A stretch of 64,000 nucleotides of DNA. It comes from Artocarpus heterophyllus (taxonomy: Eukaryota; Streptophyta; Magnoliopsida; Rosales; Moraceae). The notes under the pieces were generated by a model that saw only the letters and a program-made list of their open reading frames with translations, was not told where the DNA came from and ran no database searches. Each line of letters opens with the position of its first letter. The stretch's first letter is position 1. The position numbers were made by a program, and so were the translations under genes. Where the stretch lies: contig CM046338.1 in the NCBI GenBank assembly GCA_025403435.1, positions 24,264,392 to 24,328,391 on the forward strand, written 5' to 3'. Shown here one piece after another: positions 34,440 to 47,233 of this stretch.

Positions 34440-35467
34440 ATAGATCTTGGTGACTTCCTGAGGTGTATAAATTATACAGAGTTAAGTGCTTTAGTGAACG
34501 AATCAACAAATTGTTTTTCTGTTTGAACAACTCAATAGAAACCACTTTATCATCAACTTCTCTTATGAAAAGATACTTTATGTCCATGTGCTTGTATGTG
34601 AGTGTTGAATAGGATTTTTTGAAATGTTAATTACGTTTATGTTATCAAAATACCTTACCATAGTATCTTGTTCAATCCCATAGTTAGACAGCATTTGTTG
34701 CAATGTATTATGCTTTACTTGTGGATAGGAAGATTGAGTTCTGCTTCTTGTTGAGCCAGCCCACAAAATTGTTACCTATGTAAAAGCTCCCTCTAGACTT
34801 GCTTTTTCGATCATTCAAGTTTTCTAGCTTTGTCTGTATTGCTTTAACCTAAAGACAAGAACTAGTATCATTTGTAACTAAATACCATGGTCAGAGGTGC
34901 CACTTACATATCTTATGATTCGCTTAACAACTACAAGATATGACTCCTTTAGATCTTCCTGGAAGCATGCACACACTCTGACACTGAATGCGCTATCTAG
35001 ATAGCTAGCTATTAAGTATCGTAGGCTATGATCATGCTTCGATATAAGCTTTGGTCTATCGATTTTCTGTTCTCATCTATACTAAGCTTTACTTGGAGGC
35101 TCATGTTTGGATCTTGCATACTTGGATTAGGAAATAAAAATCTCATCATTTTTTTCCTAAATTTATAGCGAGAAAGAATTTAACTCACCAACCATGCTCA
35201 TCGCAAATTCATTTTACATGAGTTTGATGAAGTCTTGAGCATTCTTCTCTAATGTTGACCTAAAGACAATGTCGTCTATATAGATTTGGGCTATTATGAT
35301 GTCTACATGATGTTAGCGCCTCACTTTGTGTATCCTTTTTCCAAAAGGTACTTGGTTAGTCATTCATACCATGCCCTGGGAGCCTATTTTAGTCCGTACA
35401 AAGCTTTCTTCAACTTGGACACATATTTAGGATGCCTTAGATCTTCAAATCCATTAGGTTGCCCAAC
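34440..35467 (-). pseudogene. Sirevirus-like reverse transcriptase C-terminal part and RNase H, decayed
   Basis: Minus-strand fragments in order: GFEDLRHPKYVSKLKKALYG (about 35455-35395), a palm motif YIDDIVF (about 35275-35255), an EKNDEIFIS-like block near 35150, a connection region near 34990, and FYIGNNFVG then RNase H blocks (QQMLSNYGIEQ, INISKNPIQHSHT) at 34766-34578. Many stops and deletions are present. The upstream end is abrupt at about 35467, where similarity to RT stops. Confidence 0.72.
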
Positions 35468-36480
35468 AGAAAGTGTGCGAAATTTTTTTATTTTTGCTCC
35501 CAATTTTGTGTTTTGTAAATTTTTTTTTTTGTGTGTTATTTTTTAAGCTTGTGTGAGTTACAAAATTAAAAAAATATATTGTAAAATATTAGCTTCTTCG
35601 TAATTAATGTGTTAATATTTTGTTTTTATTTTGAGTTTCATATTAATATAATATCATTTTTTTATTCTTTGAATTTTTTAACTTTATGGACTCTCAAAAC
35701 TTTGGCTTTATTTAACATTTTAATGTGTTTATTCAAAGTGTTTGTAAGCCATTCTTTTCACACACTCACTATAGTGCTTAATTGTGGTAATAAGTCAAAG
35801 CTATGAATACTCGAATTTTGTTATTTTATGAAAATGAACAATTAAAGGCAATAATATTTTCAAAAGTAATTAACTAATTTTAAACAGTAATTAACTAATT
35901 AATTAAAAAAAGAGATAAAAAGAACTATAAATAAATAGTAACTAATTATGTAAATTAATGAATAAGCTGGATAAGTTTGGCTTTGTAGTCTCTTTAACTT
36001 GAGTAAGTAAGTTCTAATAGGTGCTTCAATAGCAAATATCTTAGGCCAACTGGTTTGGAAGTTATTAACCTAAAGCTCGTTAAATAGATTATGGAGAAAA
36101 CTTAAGGGAGTCAAACATTGTACTATTTATAGCTGTTGTAAAGTTTAATTTTTGTATATATTTTTTCTTTAAGTTTTTATTCTTAATTGTTCTAAAAAAT
36201 AAATTTGAAGTGTTCTACCAGCAGGAGCGATTTGAATCAAATATCATAACAATTTTATTCTTAGCTTTTGATGAAACTTCATAATTATTCATTATCCTTT
36301 TTTGTACTAAGCCTGGCTTGCATACATTTTATTAAATAGGATATAAACTATTTTAAATAAGATTTTTGTTTTGTTAGTGTATTTAGTTATGTGAGTCAAA
36401 TTAAAGTCAAATGGTTTGCATTGTGTGAATATTCTAAAAAATATTTCAAAATTCTATCACTTTAGTTGCTCAAGACTAAC
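35468..36480. other. AT-rich unassigned stretch
   Basis: About 1 kb of very AT-rich sequence beyond the break of the Sirevirus-like relic. Short open frames only; nothing recognised. Confidence 0.4.
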
Positions 36481-37132
36481 AATAAGCTAGTTGGGGGTGT
36501 GATGAGACTATAAAAATACACATTTCTTAAGCTTAAATATCATTATTTTGCATTAACATTTCTCGTTAAATTCTCTAATTTATAGCATTTTTGTCTTAAT
36601 AAGTATTTTTCCACCTTAGTTTACAAATGTATTTAAAAATACATTTTTAGCGTGTTTTTATGTTTAGTAATATTTTTAAAAAAAATTTAAAGTCGTTTCG
36701 GTATGTTAAATATATGTTTAGTTTGTAAATAATTAAAACCGTAAAAATAAATGGTGGTTATTTTATTTTTAGTCAAAGAATATTTGTAAATATATTTTTA
36801 GCTTGTAAATGTAACACCCTTTTGCAGAAGTTACAAATATCTTTACTTTACTATTGTTATCATTATGTTTAAGATAAACCATTTAAATAAAGAAAAGTTT
36901 AATAAACTTATCCCAAGACCATGCGTACATTTTTTTAAAACTACTAGTATTTTGTTTAAAGAATTTATCAATACCAAAATAATGAAACCATAATTTAAAT
37001 AAAATTTAAAACAATTTCTCAAATCTGTTTTGTTAGTTCAATAGGCCGAACTTCATACACTGACAAGTTGAACATGACTAGCAGTCCAAGCTTCAACCAT
37101 CGGCAGGTCATCCGATAATGATCAGTAGGCCG
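36481..37132 (+). repeat. Possible gypsy PPT/LTR fragment and copia-leader fragment
   Basis: AAGCTAGTTGGGGGTGTGATG near 36487-36507 resembles the PPT followed by a TGATGAG LTR start seen in Tat/Athila-type gypsy elements. At about 36819 TGTAACACCC looks like another gypsy LTR start. From about 37030 to 37132, GGCAGG/TAGGCCG motifs resemble the leader array of the Copia B family. All are fragments without confirmed partners. Confidence 0.3.
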
Positions 37133-38122
37133 TGTTAGAAGAATAGTACGCAGCAAAATTTTAAAATTTTTTATATCAAAATATTTTTCAAAACACAAGT
37201 TTGACACACTATATGCATAAATTAACCAGATCTTACTAACCTTTGAATGCCGAAGAGCTCTTGCAATCCGTGAAGAGAAGTAATGTTCCAGAAGAGTCTC
37301 AACCAACTGGTCTTCTTTGCTATTCTCTATCCACGATCAAAGTGAGTGTAGGCTCACATTGTTCAGCTTTTCCACCAGGTGACTCTCCTTCCAACCAGTA
37401 GAGAAATACCCAAAGCTATTCATGATTTGTGAATGATAGCCTTTTAGGGAGTTTTAGAGTCTCACTCTAAATTTCTCAACTGATCTAAATAATAATGAGA
37501 CTCCTTCACTTTTACAGAAGTTGGGCCCAAGAATCAGTCTCTATCAGATAAGGCCTCAAAAATTCAAATCAGAATCAATATTTGATAAAATCCGCATGAA
37601 AACGTGTGATCCTTTTATCGCCTGATCGGCAGGTCAAACTGACAAACGGTCTGCCGAACCTACTCAATCGGCAGGCCGAACTTAAAGATCGGTCTGCCAA
37701 ACCTCTAATAAAATATCCTTGCGAATCTTTATTTTCCACCCGAGATCCTTAGGATAGAGCCTCAATTTTAATTCAAATAACCCAATAGAGAAGTTATCCG
37801 ATTAAAACAGTCATATCTAGATAATCTATAAGAAAATAAATATTCTTGATAATTCAACAAATTTATCTTAAATTAATTCAAAATTAATCCAAACGATAAA
37901 CAGACATGAATTATCTGATCCTGATAATTCAACAATTTTATCTTGAATTAATTTTATCAGAAAATTAATTCAATTGATAAACAAATATGAATTATCTAAT
38001 TTAACTGAATTTCAGCCAATCTGATGAATCTGACATAAGTCACCAATTATTGAAAAAGCACGCTGTATCGTTACAAAATTTTTATGAGCTAGCAAAGAGG
38101 ACTAAATGGACCTATATAGTTC

Positions 38123-40135
38123 TGTTAGACATGTATGCCCTAAGGAGTAAAAATGTAATACATTTTTGGAGACATTTTTATTAATAAAGAATTTATTCAT
38201 TTATATATACCAAATATTGTCCTCTTTACGTTCATATTTGTTGAATGTATGATAAGCAAACAGTAGTCTGAGACTGTTAGTCTAAACCTTAAGAGTTGGG
38301 CATATGATGGACTGATTATGCGGAAGACACGATTCTTAAGGTGATGGTCTAAATCATATGATCCGCAATCGAGGGAATAAAGTTGGGCACTTTATGCATG
38401 TAAAGATTGTTATGTTGTCTATATCCCTTTTGGGAGATGGTTTGTCTTGGCCATCGGAGTTGGACTCCGTGAATAGAAACATTGGCACGTTGTCATAGGT
38501 GACGATGTGTTGGATCGGGACATAAAGTGAATTGATTTGGATTAATAATTCTGTCTTGGCAAATCGATTCACTTTAGACAATCATTTGTATTGTATCTTA
38601 ATCCTGAGATGAATAATGGGCCCGTTGTCTCGACTTGTGTCTTTTGATGTACCAATGGGTGACTCCCACGTCTCTATAGTGGCATGCATGCCGGTGCGTT
38701 GGAGGCATGACTCTTGATAGCGTAGACTTGTTATTCATAGATATGGAATCCATAGCTCCTCTTTAGGAGTAATGATATCCTCTTATATGCGTTGTCATGT
38801 AATTGGAAAACTGGAGCGCTCAACCATTTGGATACATAAGTGTAATCGAATGGTATACTATCTTTGGATGGTAAGTTTTCTAATGGTGAGACAATGGAAC
38901 GTAAGATAAAAATAATCGGGAAGGTAAGACAGAACTTGTCCTTAAGCCGATTATGGATGATCATATGGGGATGCGATACACTATGATATGTCATGGAGAC
39001 TTAGCTACACGAGCTTCGTAATTCTATAAAGTTCGAGAGTGCAGCTCCAAGCTTTTAGTGGAGTAGCGTTGGAGTTGATAATTGTGAAATGTATATCTGG
39101 GATATTGGGTTTCATAATTATCATGAGCTTGAACTTTATAGGTCCATTTTGGTCCCCTTTGCTAGCTCACAAAATCCTGTAACGACACGGCGTGCTTTTC
39201 CAATAATTGGTGACTTATGTCAGATTTATCATATTGGTTTAAAATTTATAAGAATCAAATAATTCATGTCTGTTTATCGGTTGAATTAATTATGTAAGAA
39301 AATTAGTTCAAGATGAACTTGTTGAATTATTGCGTTCGGGTAATTCTTGTCTGTTTATCGGTTGTTTTAATTTTGGACAATTAGAACAAGATAAACTTGT
39401 AGAATTATTGTGAATTGATTTATTTTCTTAGAGATTATCTTGATAAAGTTTGTTTTGATCAGATATCTTTTCTATTGGGCTATTTGAATCAAAACTGAGA
39501 CTTTATCCTTTTGAATCTCGGGTGGAAAATAAAAGATTCGCGGAGATTTTTTCTTGGCAGTTTGGCCTGCCGGATGACGTGTTCGGCCTGCCGAACTGGC
39601 CAGTTCGGCCTACCTATCAGCGCATATAAGATTACGCATTTTTCACGCATATCTTATCAGATATTGATCCGAACTTGATTCTGTTTCGATTTTTGAGACC
39701 TAATCTGATATGGACTGACCCCAAGGACCAATAGGTATAAAAAGGAAGTAAGTCTAATGATTTACTTAGATCAATTTGAGAGATTAAGAGTGATACTCTT
39801 TGAGTGAGCATCTGAAAACTCCCTGGGAGCTTTTGTTCACAAATCACGAACACTAGCTTTGGGTTCTCTCTATTGGTTGGAAGGAGAGTCACCGGTGGAA
39901 GAGCTGTACGTGTGAGCCCACACTCACTCCGGTTGTGGATAGAGAATAGCAAAGAAGACCAGTTGGTTGAGGCTCTTCTGGAACGTTACTTCTCTACACA
40001 GGTCGCGGAGGTTCTTCGGCACACTGAGGTTAGTAAGATCTGTTTAATTTATACATATAACATGTCAAACTTGTATTTTGAAAAATACTCTGATGAAAAA
40101 TTTTTAAAATTCCGCTGCGCACTTTGTTTCCAACA
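38123..40135 (+). mobile_element. Solo LTR of the Copia B/C/D family
   Basis: A complete 2.01-kb LTR (TGTTAGACATG...CCAACA) flanked by AGTTC duplications (38118-38122 and 40136-40140) with no internal region or second LTR. This is the product expected from LTR-LTR recombination after insertion. It contains the GGCCTGCCG array (39556-39620) and a good TATA box (GTATAAAAAGG, 39735-39745). Confidence 0.95.
39735..39745 (+). promoter_or_regulatory. Candidate TATA box in solo LTR
   Basis: GTATAAAAAGG lies at the family-conserved site. The promoter is in principle free to read rightwards into Copia C antisense. Confidence 0.6.
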
Positions 40136-41148
40136 AGTTCAAGCTCTCAATAATTATGAAACCCAATATCCCAGATAAAAAATTCATAATTATCAACTCC
40201 AACGCTATTCCATTAAAAGCTTAGAGCTGCACTCTCAAACTATATAAAATTATGAAGCTCAAATAGCTAAGTCTTCATGACATATCATAGTGTATCATAT
40301 TCCCACAGGATTATGCACAATTGGCTTAAGGACAAGTTCTGTCTTACATTCTCAATTATTTTTATCTTACGTTCTATTATCTTATCATCAAAAAACTCAC
40401 CATCCAATGATGGTGTACCATTTGGTTACACCTATGTATTAAAATGGTTGAGCGCTCTAGTTTTTCAATTATAGGATAACGTATATAAGAGGATATCACT
40501 ACTCCTAAAGAGGAGCTATGGATTCCATATCTATGAATAATAGGTCTACGCTATCAAGAGTCGTGCCTCCAATGTACCGACATGCGTACCAGTATAGAAT
40601 ATGGATGTCACCCTTTGGTACATCAAAAGACATAAGTCAAAACAACGGGCCCATTATTCATCTCAGGATTAAGATACAATACAAATGATTGTCTAAAGTG
40701 AATCAATTTGCCGAGATAAAATTATTAATCCAAATCAATTCACTTTATGTCCCGATCCCACACATCGTCATCTATGACAATGTGCCAATGTTTCTATTCG
40801 AGGAGTCCACCTCTGATGGTCAAGACAAACCACCTCCCGTTAGGGATATTGACAACATAACAATCTTTGCATGAATAAAGCACCCAACTTTATTCCCTCG
40901 ATTGCGGATCTTATGATTTAGACCGTTACCTTAAGAATCGTGTCTTTCGCATAATATGTCCATCATATGCTCAATTCTTAAAGGTTTAGAACACAGTCTC
41001 AGGCTTTTGTTTACTTAACATATATTCAACAAATATGAACGTAAAGAAGACAAGATTTGGTATATAAATAATAAATAAATTCTTTATTGATAAAAATGTC
41101 TCCAAAAACCTGTTACATTTTTACTCCTTAGGACATACACGCCTAACA

Positions 41149-41163
41149 ATCTCCCATTTGCAC
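41149..41163 (-). other. Copia C polypurine tract
   Basis: On the minus strand GTGCAAATGGGAGAT precedes the LTR start TGTTAG; same tract as in B and D with one change. Confidence 0.85.
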
Positions 41164-43533
41164 TAAGTAAGTAAATATGAGAAATCTCACATCCCATAGC
41201 TTCCATATGCCTCTTGAAGACTCTTCCACTAAGTGTTTTCGTGAATGAATCAGCTAAATTGTCCTCTGACGTGATTTTGCACATTGTGATTTTGCACATT
41301 GTGATCTGCCACCCTCGACAAAGTTCTTTATCATATGATACTTTTGATCAATATTCTTGCTCTTCTTGTGAAATCTTGGTTCCTTAGCATTCGCTACCAC
41401 CGTATTGTTATCATAGTATCTATACCAAGAACAACTTCAAGATCTCCAAGGAATTTGTGGAGCTGCACTACTTCTTTCGAAGCATCACTAGCTGCCATAT
41501 ACTTGGCCTCCATTGTTGAATCCAAACTGCAATCTTGCTTCACACTTCTCCAATTGATGGCACCGTTGCCCAAAGTAAACACAAAACCAAAAGTCGATCT
41601 CCTAGAATCTAGACAAGATTGGAAGTCCAAATCAATATATCCTAGAGGAGTTAAGTTCTCACCAAATATACAAGCATATACCCTCGAGTCCTTCTTAAGT
41701 ACTTGAAAATATGTTTTACCACAACCTAGTGGTTTAGCCTTAGATCCGCCTAAACTTGACTTACAATCCTAACCGCATAATAAATATCTGGTTGTGTACA
41801 AAGCATGGCATACATGAGACTACCTACTGCCGAAGCATAAGGCACCTTTTTCATGTATTCTCTTTCTTCCTCAGACTTTGGAGAGTCTTTCTTAGAAAGA
41901 GTAACTCCAGACCTAGATGGTTGCCCATCTTTCTTGGAATCCTGCATTGGAAACCTCTTGAGAATTTTATCTATGTAGCTAGCTTATAACAAAGCTATTA
42001 ATTTGTTCTTCCTATCCTAAAAAATCTGGATACCGAGAACAAAATTAGCTTCACTCAATTCCTTCATATCAAACTACTTGGTCAACTATAATTTGACTGA
42101 TGACATGCCCGAGCATCATTACGAATTAGCAGAATGTCACCTACATAGAGTAGTAGAAAAACTACCTACCCATCATTAATGTGTTTGTACACACATGGTT
42201 TATCCACATTTTATGAGAACCCATAAGTCTTAATCACTTGATCAAATCTTATGTTCCAAGAATAGGAAGCTTGCTTAAGTCAATATATTGACTTTAGCAG
42301 CTTACAAACCTTACCCTCTTGAACCTTAACCTTCAACCCATCTGGTTGTTTCATATAAATGGACTCATCAAGATAGCCATTTAGAAAAGACGTCTTGACA
42401 TCTATCTACCAAATCTCGTAATCGTGAGTAGTAGCTATGGACAAGAGAATCTAGATGGACTTAAGCATGGCTACAGGCGAAAAGGTTTCCTCATAATCAA
42501 TTCCTTCATTTTGTGTGTAACCCTTAGCTACCAGTCTAGCCTTAAAGCTTTCGACCTTTTCATCCACTCCTCTTTTCCTCTTGCAGATCCATTTACACCC
42601 TATGGGTTTTACCCTTTTGGGAAAATCCACAAGCTCCTAGACTCGATTAGTCTCCATAAACTTCATCTCTGTGTTCATGGCCTCTGTCCAGAGTTTCGAA
42701 TCAACATCCTCCATAGCCTCTACGTAAGTATAAGGATCCTTATCATGTTCATCCGGTTTAGCCAAGAAGGCCTCACCATTGAACATATACCTCTCAAGTT
42801 GATGCCCGATCCTACCACTACCCTTAAGCCCTTTAGGTTGTTGTTTAGGTTTGTTTGGTTTTTCTACACCGATTGGAGTGATTTCTACTGGAACCCCCGG
42901 AGTGATTGAGTCACTCCTTAACTCCTCAAGCACCACTTTGCTTTGAGGCTTAAAGTCGTCCATGTAACTCTCATCAAGGAAAGTTGCATGAGTTGAAACC
43001 ACGACTTTATTTTCCTTTAGGTTATAAAAATAACCCCTTTTAGTTCCTTTTGGATATCCTACAAACACGCAAATTTTTGAATGTGTTTCTAAATTATTCG
43101 CATCCTTAAACAGAACATGAGCCGGGCATCCCCATATGCGAATATGGCTTAAGGATGTCTTCTTGCCCATCCACAACTTGTGAGAAGTTTTAGGGACCAA
43201 TTTGGAAGGCACGTTATTCAAAAGATAACATGCGGTTATAGTGCATATCCCCAAAAGGATAAAGGCAATGATGAATAACTTATCATGGACTTGACCATAT
43301 CCAAAAAAGTCCTATTTCTTCTCTCAGCTATACCATTCTACTGCGGAGTGCCTAGCGTAGTCGAATGGGATAAACTCTCATTATCCCATTCTCTAATAAG
43401 TGTCTCAAGAACTCATTACAAAGATATTCTCTACCTCGATCAGATCGAAGTGCCTTTATGGGTCTACCAAGTTGCTTTTCTACTTTAGCTTGAAACTCCC
43501 TGAACTTGTCATAAGTTTTGTTTTTGTGATACA
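41164..43533 (-). pseudogene. Copia C integrase end, reverse transcriptase and RNase H, broken
   Basis: Reading minus: integrase from 43533 (KTYDKFREFQAKVEKQLGRP, SDRGREYL), FWGY region and C-terminal domain ([26 protein letters not shown]) to about 42750. RT follows with blocks around 42640-42090 in broken frame. The connection region is DSKKDGQPSRSG at 41947-41750. RNase H has DSTMEAKYMAASDASKE near 41530, ending near 41164. The other half of integrase lies at 61865 onward, beyond Copia D. Frameshifts and stops abolish function. Confidence 0.9.
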
Positions 43534-43538
43534 TTAGG

Positions 43539-45544
43539 TGTTAGACATGTATGCCCTAAAGAGTAAAAGATGTAATAAGTTTTTGGAGACATTTTTATCA
43601 ATAAAGAATTTATTTATTATTTATATACCAAATCTTGTCCTCTATATGTTCATATTTGTTGAATGTATGTTAAGCAAACAAACATCTAAGACTGTCGGTC
43701 TAAACCTTAAGAATTGGGCATATGATGGACGAATTATGTGGAAGACACGATTCTTATGGTGATGGTCTAAATCATAAGATCTGCAATCAAGGGAATAAAT
43801 TTGGACGCTTTATTCATGCAAAGACTGCTATGTTGTCTATATCCCTTTGGGAGATGGTTTGTCTTGACCATCGGAGGTGGACTCCGTGAATAGAAACATT
43901 GGCACGTTGTCATAGGTGACGATGTGTGAGATCGGGACATAAAGTGGATTGATTTGGATTAATAATTATGTCTCGGCAAATTGATTCACTTTAGACAATC
44001 ATTTGTGTTGTATCTTAATCCTAAGATGAATAGTGGGCTCGTTGTCTTGGCTTGTGTCTTTTGATATACCAAAGGGTGACATCCACATCCTAATAGTGGT
44101 ATGCATGCCGGTACGTTGGAGGCATGACTCTTGATAGCATAGACCTGTTATTCATAGATATGGAATCCATAGCTCCTCTTTAGGAGTAATGATATCCTCT
44201 TATATGCGTTATCCTGTAATTGGAAAACTAGAGCGCTCAACCATTTGGATACATAGGTGTAACCCAATGGTATATTGTCATTGGATAGTAAGTTTTCTGA
44301 TGGTGAGATAATGGAACGTAAGATAAAAATAATCGGGAAGGTAAGACAGAACTTGTCCTTAAGCCGATTATGGATTATCATATGGGGATACGATACACTA
44401 TGATATGTCAAGGAGACTTAGCTATACGAGCTTCGTAATTCTATGTAGTTTGAGAGTGCAGCTCCAAGCTTTTAGTGGAGTAGCATTGGAGTTGATAATT
44501 ATGAAATGTATATCTGGGATATTGGGTTTCATAATTACCGAGAGCTTGAACTATATAGGTCCATTTGGTCCCCTTTGCTAGCTCACAAAATCCTGTAACG
44601 ATATGGCATGCTTTTTCAATAATTGGTAACTTATATCAGATTTATTAGATTGGTTGAAATTTGGAAGAATCAAATAATTCATGTCTGTTTATCGGTTGAA
44701 TTAATTTTGTGATAAAAATTAATTCAAGATAAACTTGTTGAATTATAAGGATCGGATAATTCTTGTCTGTTTATCGGTTGATTTAATTTTAGATAAATTA
44801 GATCAAGATAGACTTGTAGAATTATTGGGAATTAATTTATTTTCTCAAAGATTATCTAGATAAAGTTGTTTTGATCAAATAAATTATCTATTGGGTTATT
44901 TGAATTAAAACTGAGACTTTATCCTATAGAATCTCGGATGGAAAATAAAATATTCGTGAGATTTTTCTTCGGCAATTCGGCCTGTCGATTGACGTGTTCG
45001 GCTTGCCGATCAGGTGGTTCGGCCTGCCAATCAACGAAGGATAAGATCACGCATTTCCACGCGGATCTTATCAGATACTGATCCAAACTTGATTCTGTTC
45101 TAGTTTTTGAGACCTAATCTGATAAGGACTGACCCCAAGACCAATCTCTATATAAAGGAAGTTTTAAGAGTTACTCAGATCAATTGAGAGATTAAGAGTG
45201 ATAATCTGCTAGTGAGAATCTGAAAACTCCTTGAGAGCTTTTGTTCACAAATCATGAACACTTGCTTTGGGTTCTCTCGATTGGTTGGAAGGAGAGTCAC
45301 CTAGTGGAAGAGCTATACGTGTGAGCCCACACTCACTCCGATCGTGGAAAGAGAATAGCAAAGAAGACCAGTTGGTTGAGGCTCTTCTGGACCATTACTT
45401 CTCTTCACGTTTTGCAAGGGTTCTTCAGCACACAAAGGTTAGAAAGATCTGGTTAATTTATGCATATAGCATGTCAAACTTATGTTTTAGAAAATACTCT
45501 GATGTAAAATTTTTAAAATTCCACTGCGTACTATTTTCTCAACA
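43539..45544 (+). repeat. Copia D 5' LTR
   Basis: 2.0 kb, TGTTAGACATG...CTCAACA. The GGCCTGCCGAT array is at 44969-45035 and the TATA box CTATATAAAGG at 45148-45158. Confidence 0.94.
45148..45158 (+). promoter_or_regulatory. TATA box, Copia D 5' LTR
   Basis: CTATATAAAGG is the best TATA match among the family LTRs; an identical one occurs in the 3' LTR at 61469-61479. Confidence 0.68.
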
Positions 45545-45546
45545 AT

Positions 45547-45558
45547 TGGTATCAGAGA
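45547..45558 (+). other. Copia D primer-binding site
   Basis: TGGTATCAGAGA starts 2 bp after the LTR; iMet type with a change at the last base. Confidence 0.88.
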
Positions 45559-47233
45559 CAGGTTTTTACATAAATTTACAAGTTTGTGATCATGTTATAT
45601 GTATAAATTTTGTGATCTTAGTCTCTCCTTTGCTTGAATTGAATTTTATAGAGAGTTGGCACTCTAGGTTTCTATATAATTTTATGTTGCCATGGATTAT
45701 ATGGTAAAAGTTTATTAATTAATTATGATTAATTAAATTGTTATTTAATTATTTATTAATTAATTAATTTGTACCGGTTATGGTTCCTTAGAGGTTAAAA
45801 TATGTATATAGGCTTTTCATGTAATTAGATGGCGGACTATCATCTCCATCTAGGAATTGTTATTTAATTTTAAATTTATAAGAATTTTCTAATTAAATAA
45901 TCATTTGGAGAAGACGGATCTAGAAGGCAGATTTAGAAGATGGATGATGGCGCACCTAGGTATTTCCTGAGTCTCAAATTTTTGTTTTTGAATTGTTGAA
46001 AATAAAATTGATGAATTACATTAAAAATTGTATTTTCTAAAATTGGAGATTTCTACTCGGTCGGCATGCCGAACCTCACAGTTCTGCAGATCGATGGTCA
46101 CAGATCGGCAGGCTGAACATGAGGTTCGATAAGCCGTCAGTGGGGCAGAAATCAGGTGGCTTTGGTGGCAGGCCGAACTTTCATGAGTCGACAGGTCGAT
46201 CTTCCTAATCGGTAGGCCGATGAAGCATGACCGGCAGGCCGATTATCCAGATCGGCCTACCAACTGAGAGTTGAAAAATTTTCAGAAAAGGTGCAGTTTT
46301 TTCGATACAGTTTTAATTTTATTTTTGGGATAATTATGAGAAACATTAAATTTGGATATGACCAGAAATATGAAGTATTTGATTCATACGGGATTGAAGA
46401 CTTGAATATGGGTATTATATGAAGAAGGATACAGCTTGAGGATTCAAGGTTGAAGAATCGATTACATGTCTCGATTATTCTCTTGTAATCTTAGTTTTCT
46501 ATTCTCTAGGGTGGAGCCATAATATTACGGTTATTTATTATTTTGCTTGTAGCTTTGCTTGATTGCTTTGCTTGTCTGCATTATAATATGATTTGTCATG
46601 TATATTGATAACATGTCATATAGAATAGAAAGTGTCGTTTATATTTAAATTGTTCATGCATATTCTTAAAATAAAACCTTGATTTCAAAAGTTAAGTGGG
46701 AGAAGGTTTTCGAAGAGAGAACCTAAGACCTCCATAGTTGGTCATAGGTAGAACATGGTGGTCCCGACCCCTAGGAAGGGATTTCTATAATGTACCAGAT
46801 TGGATCTCTAAGAAGATAAGGTATTTTAGCATGATTTATGGTTGCACACCCCTAGGTGGTGGTTATAAATCATGGATAAAATATTGAAACGATGGTTATA
46901 CACTCACATTAAATTTATTATTAACCTCCCCTAGGAGCTCTGTTAATAAAATTAATGGCCAAAGAAACGATTATTAATATGTGCTGGATCATACGGGTCC
47001 TGGATGGCATATATTGATCAGGAGGGATCCGTGTTCCTGATTGAATTTGGCATGACTCCCCTAGGAGCTTGTTGAATTCTGAGTTAGGAATTATCGTTGT
47101 AAGGTTGTGATATTTTCAAGGTTTTGACACATAAACACATTTATATTTTTTTTACATGATTGTGTTATCTTACTAAATTAATTATTATATGTTTGCTTAT
47201 ATTTGGTATATGATTCTCTATTGTAGATTTAAA
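45559..47233 (+). other. Copia D untranslated leader
   Basis: Counterpart of 7218-8866. The TCGGCAGGCCGA palindrome array is at about 46060-46262 and four CCTAGG motifs (mostly CCCCTAGG) are at about 46760-47075. No gene. Confidence 0.65.

Larger units (their letters stand above)
28779..35467 (-). mobile_element. Sirevirus-like Copia relic, 5'-truncated, with env-position ORF
   Basis: On the minus strand the order is RT/RNase H remnant (35467 to 34440), spacer, long ORF remnant (32799 to 30524), PPT-like tract (about 30178 to 30165) and LTR (30164 to about 28779). An extra ORF between pol and the 3' LTR is the hallmark of Sirevirus-type Copia elements. The RT/RNase H motifs (YIDDIVF, ISKNPIQHS) also fit that lineage. 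Integrase, gag, 5' LTR and TSD are missing, and the break is near 35467. It is heavily mutated, so an old insertion. Confidence is limited by the lack of a second LTR. Confidence 0.6.
37133..41148 (-). repeat. Copia C 3' LTR, interrupted by a solo LTR
   Basis: Two parts, 37133-38122 and 40141-41148, join into a single LTR of about 2.0 kb on the minus strand (starts TGTTAGGC at 41148, ends in TAACA at 37133). The TATA position is degenerate here (about 37515). The interruption is a same-family solo LTR in opposite orientation. Confidence 0.92.
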
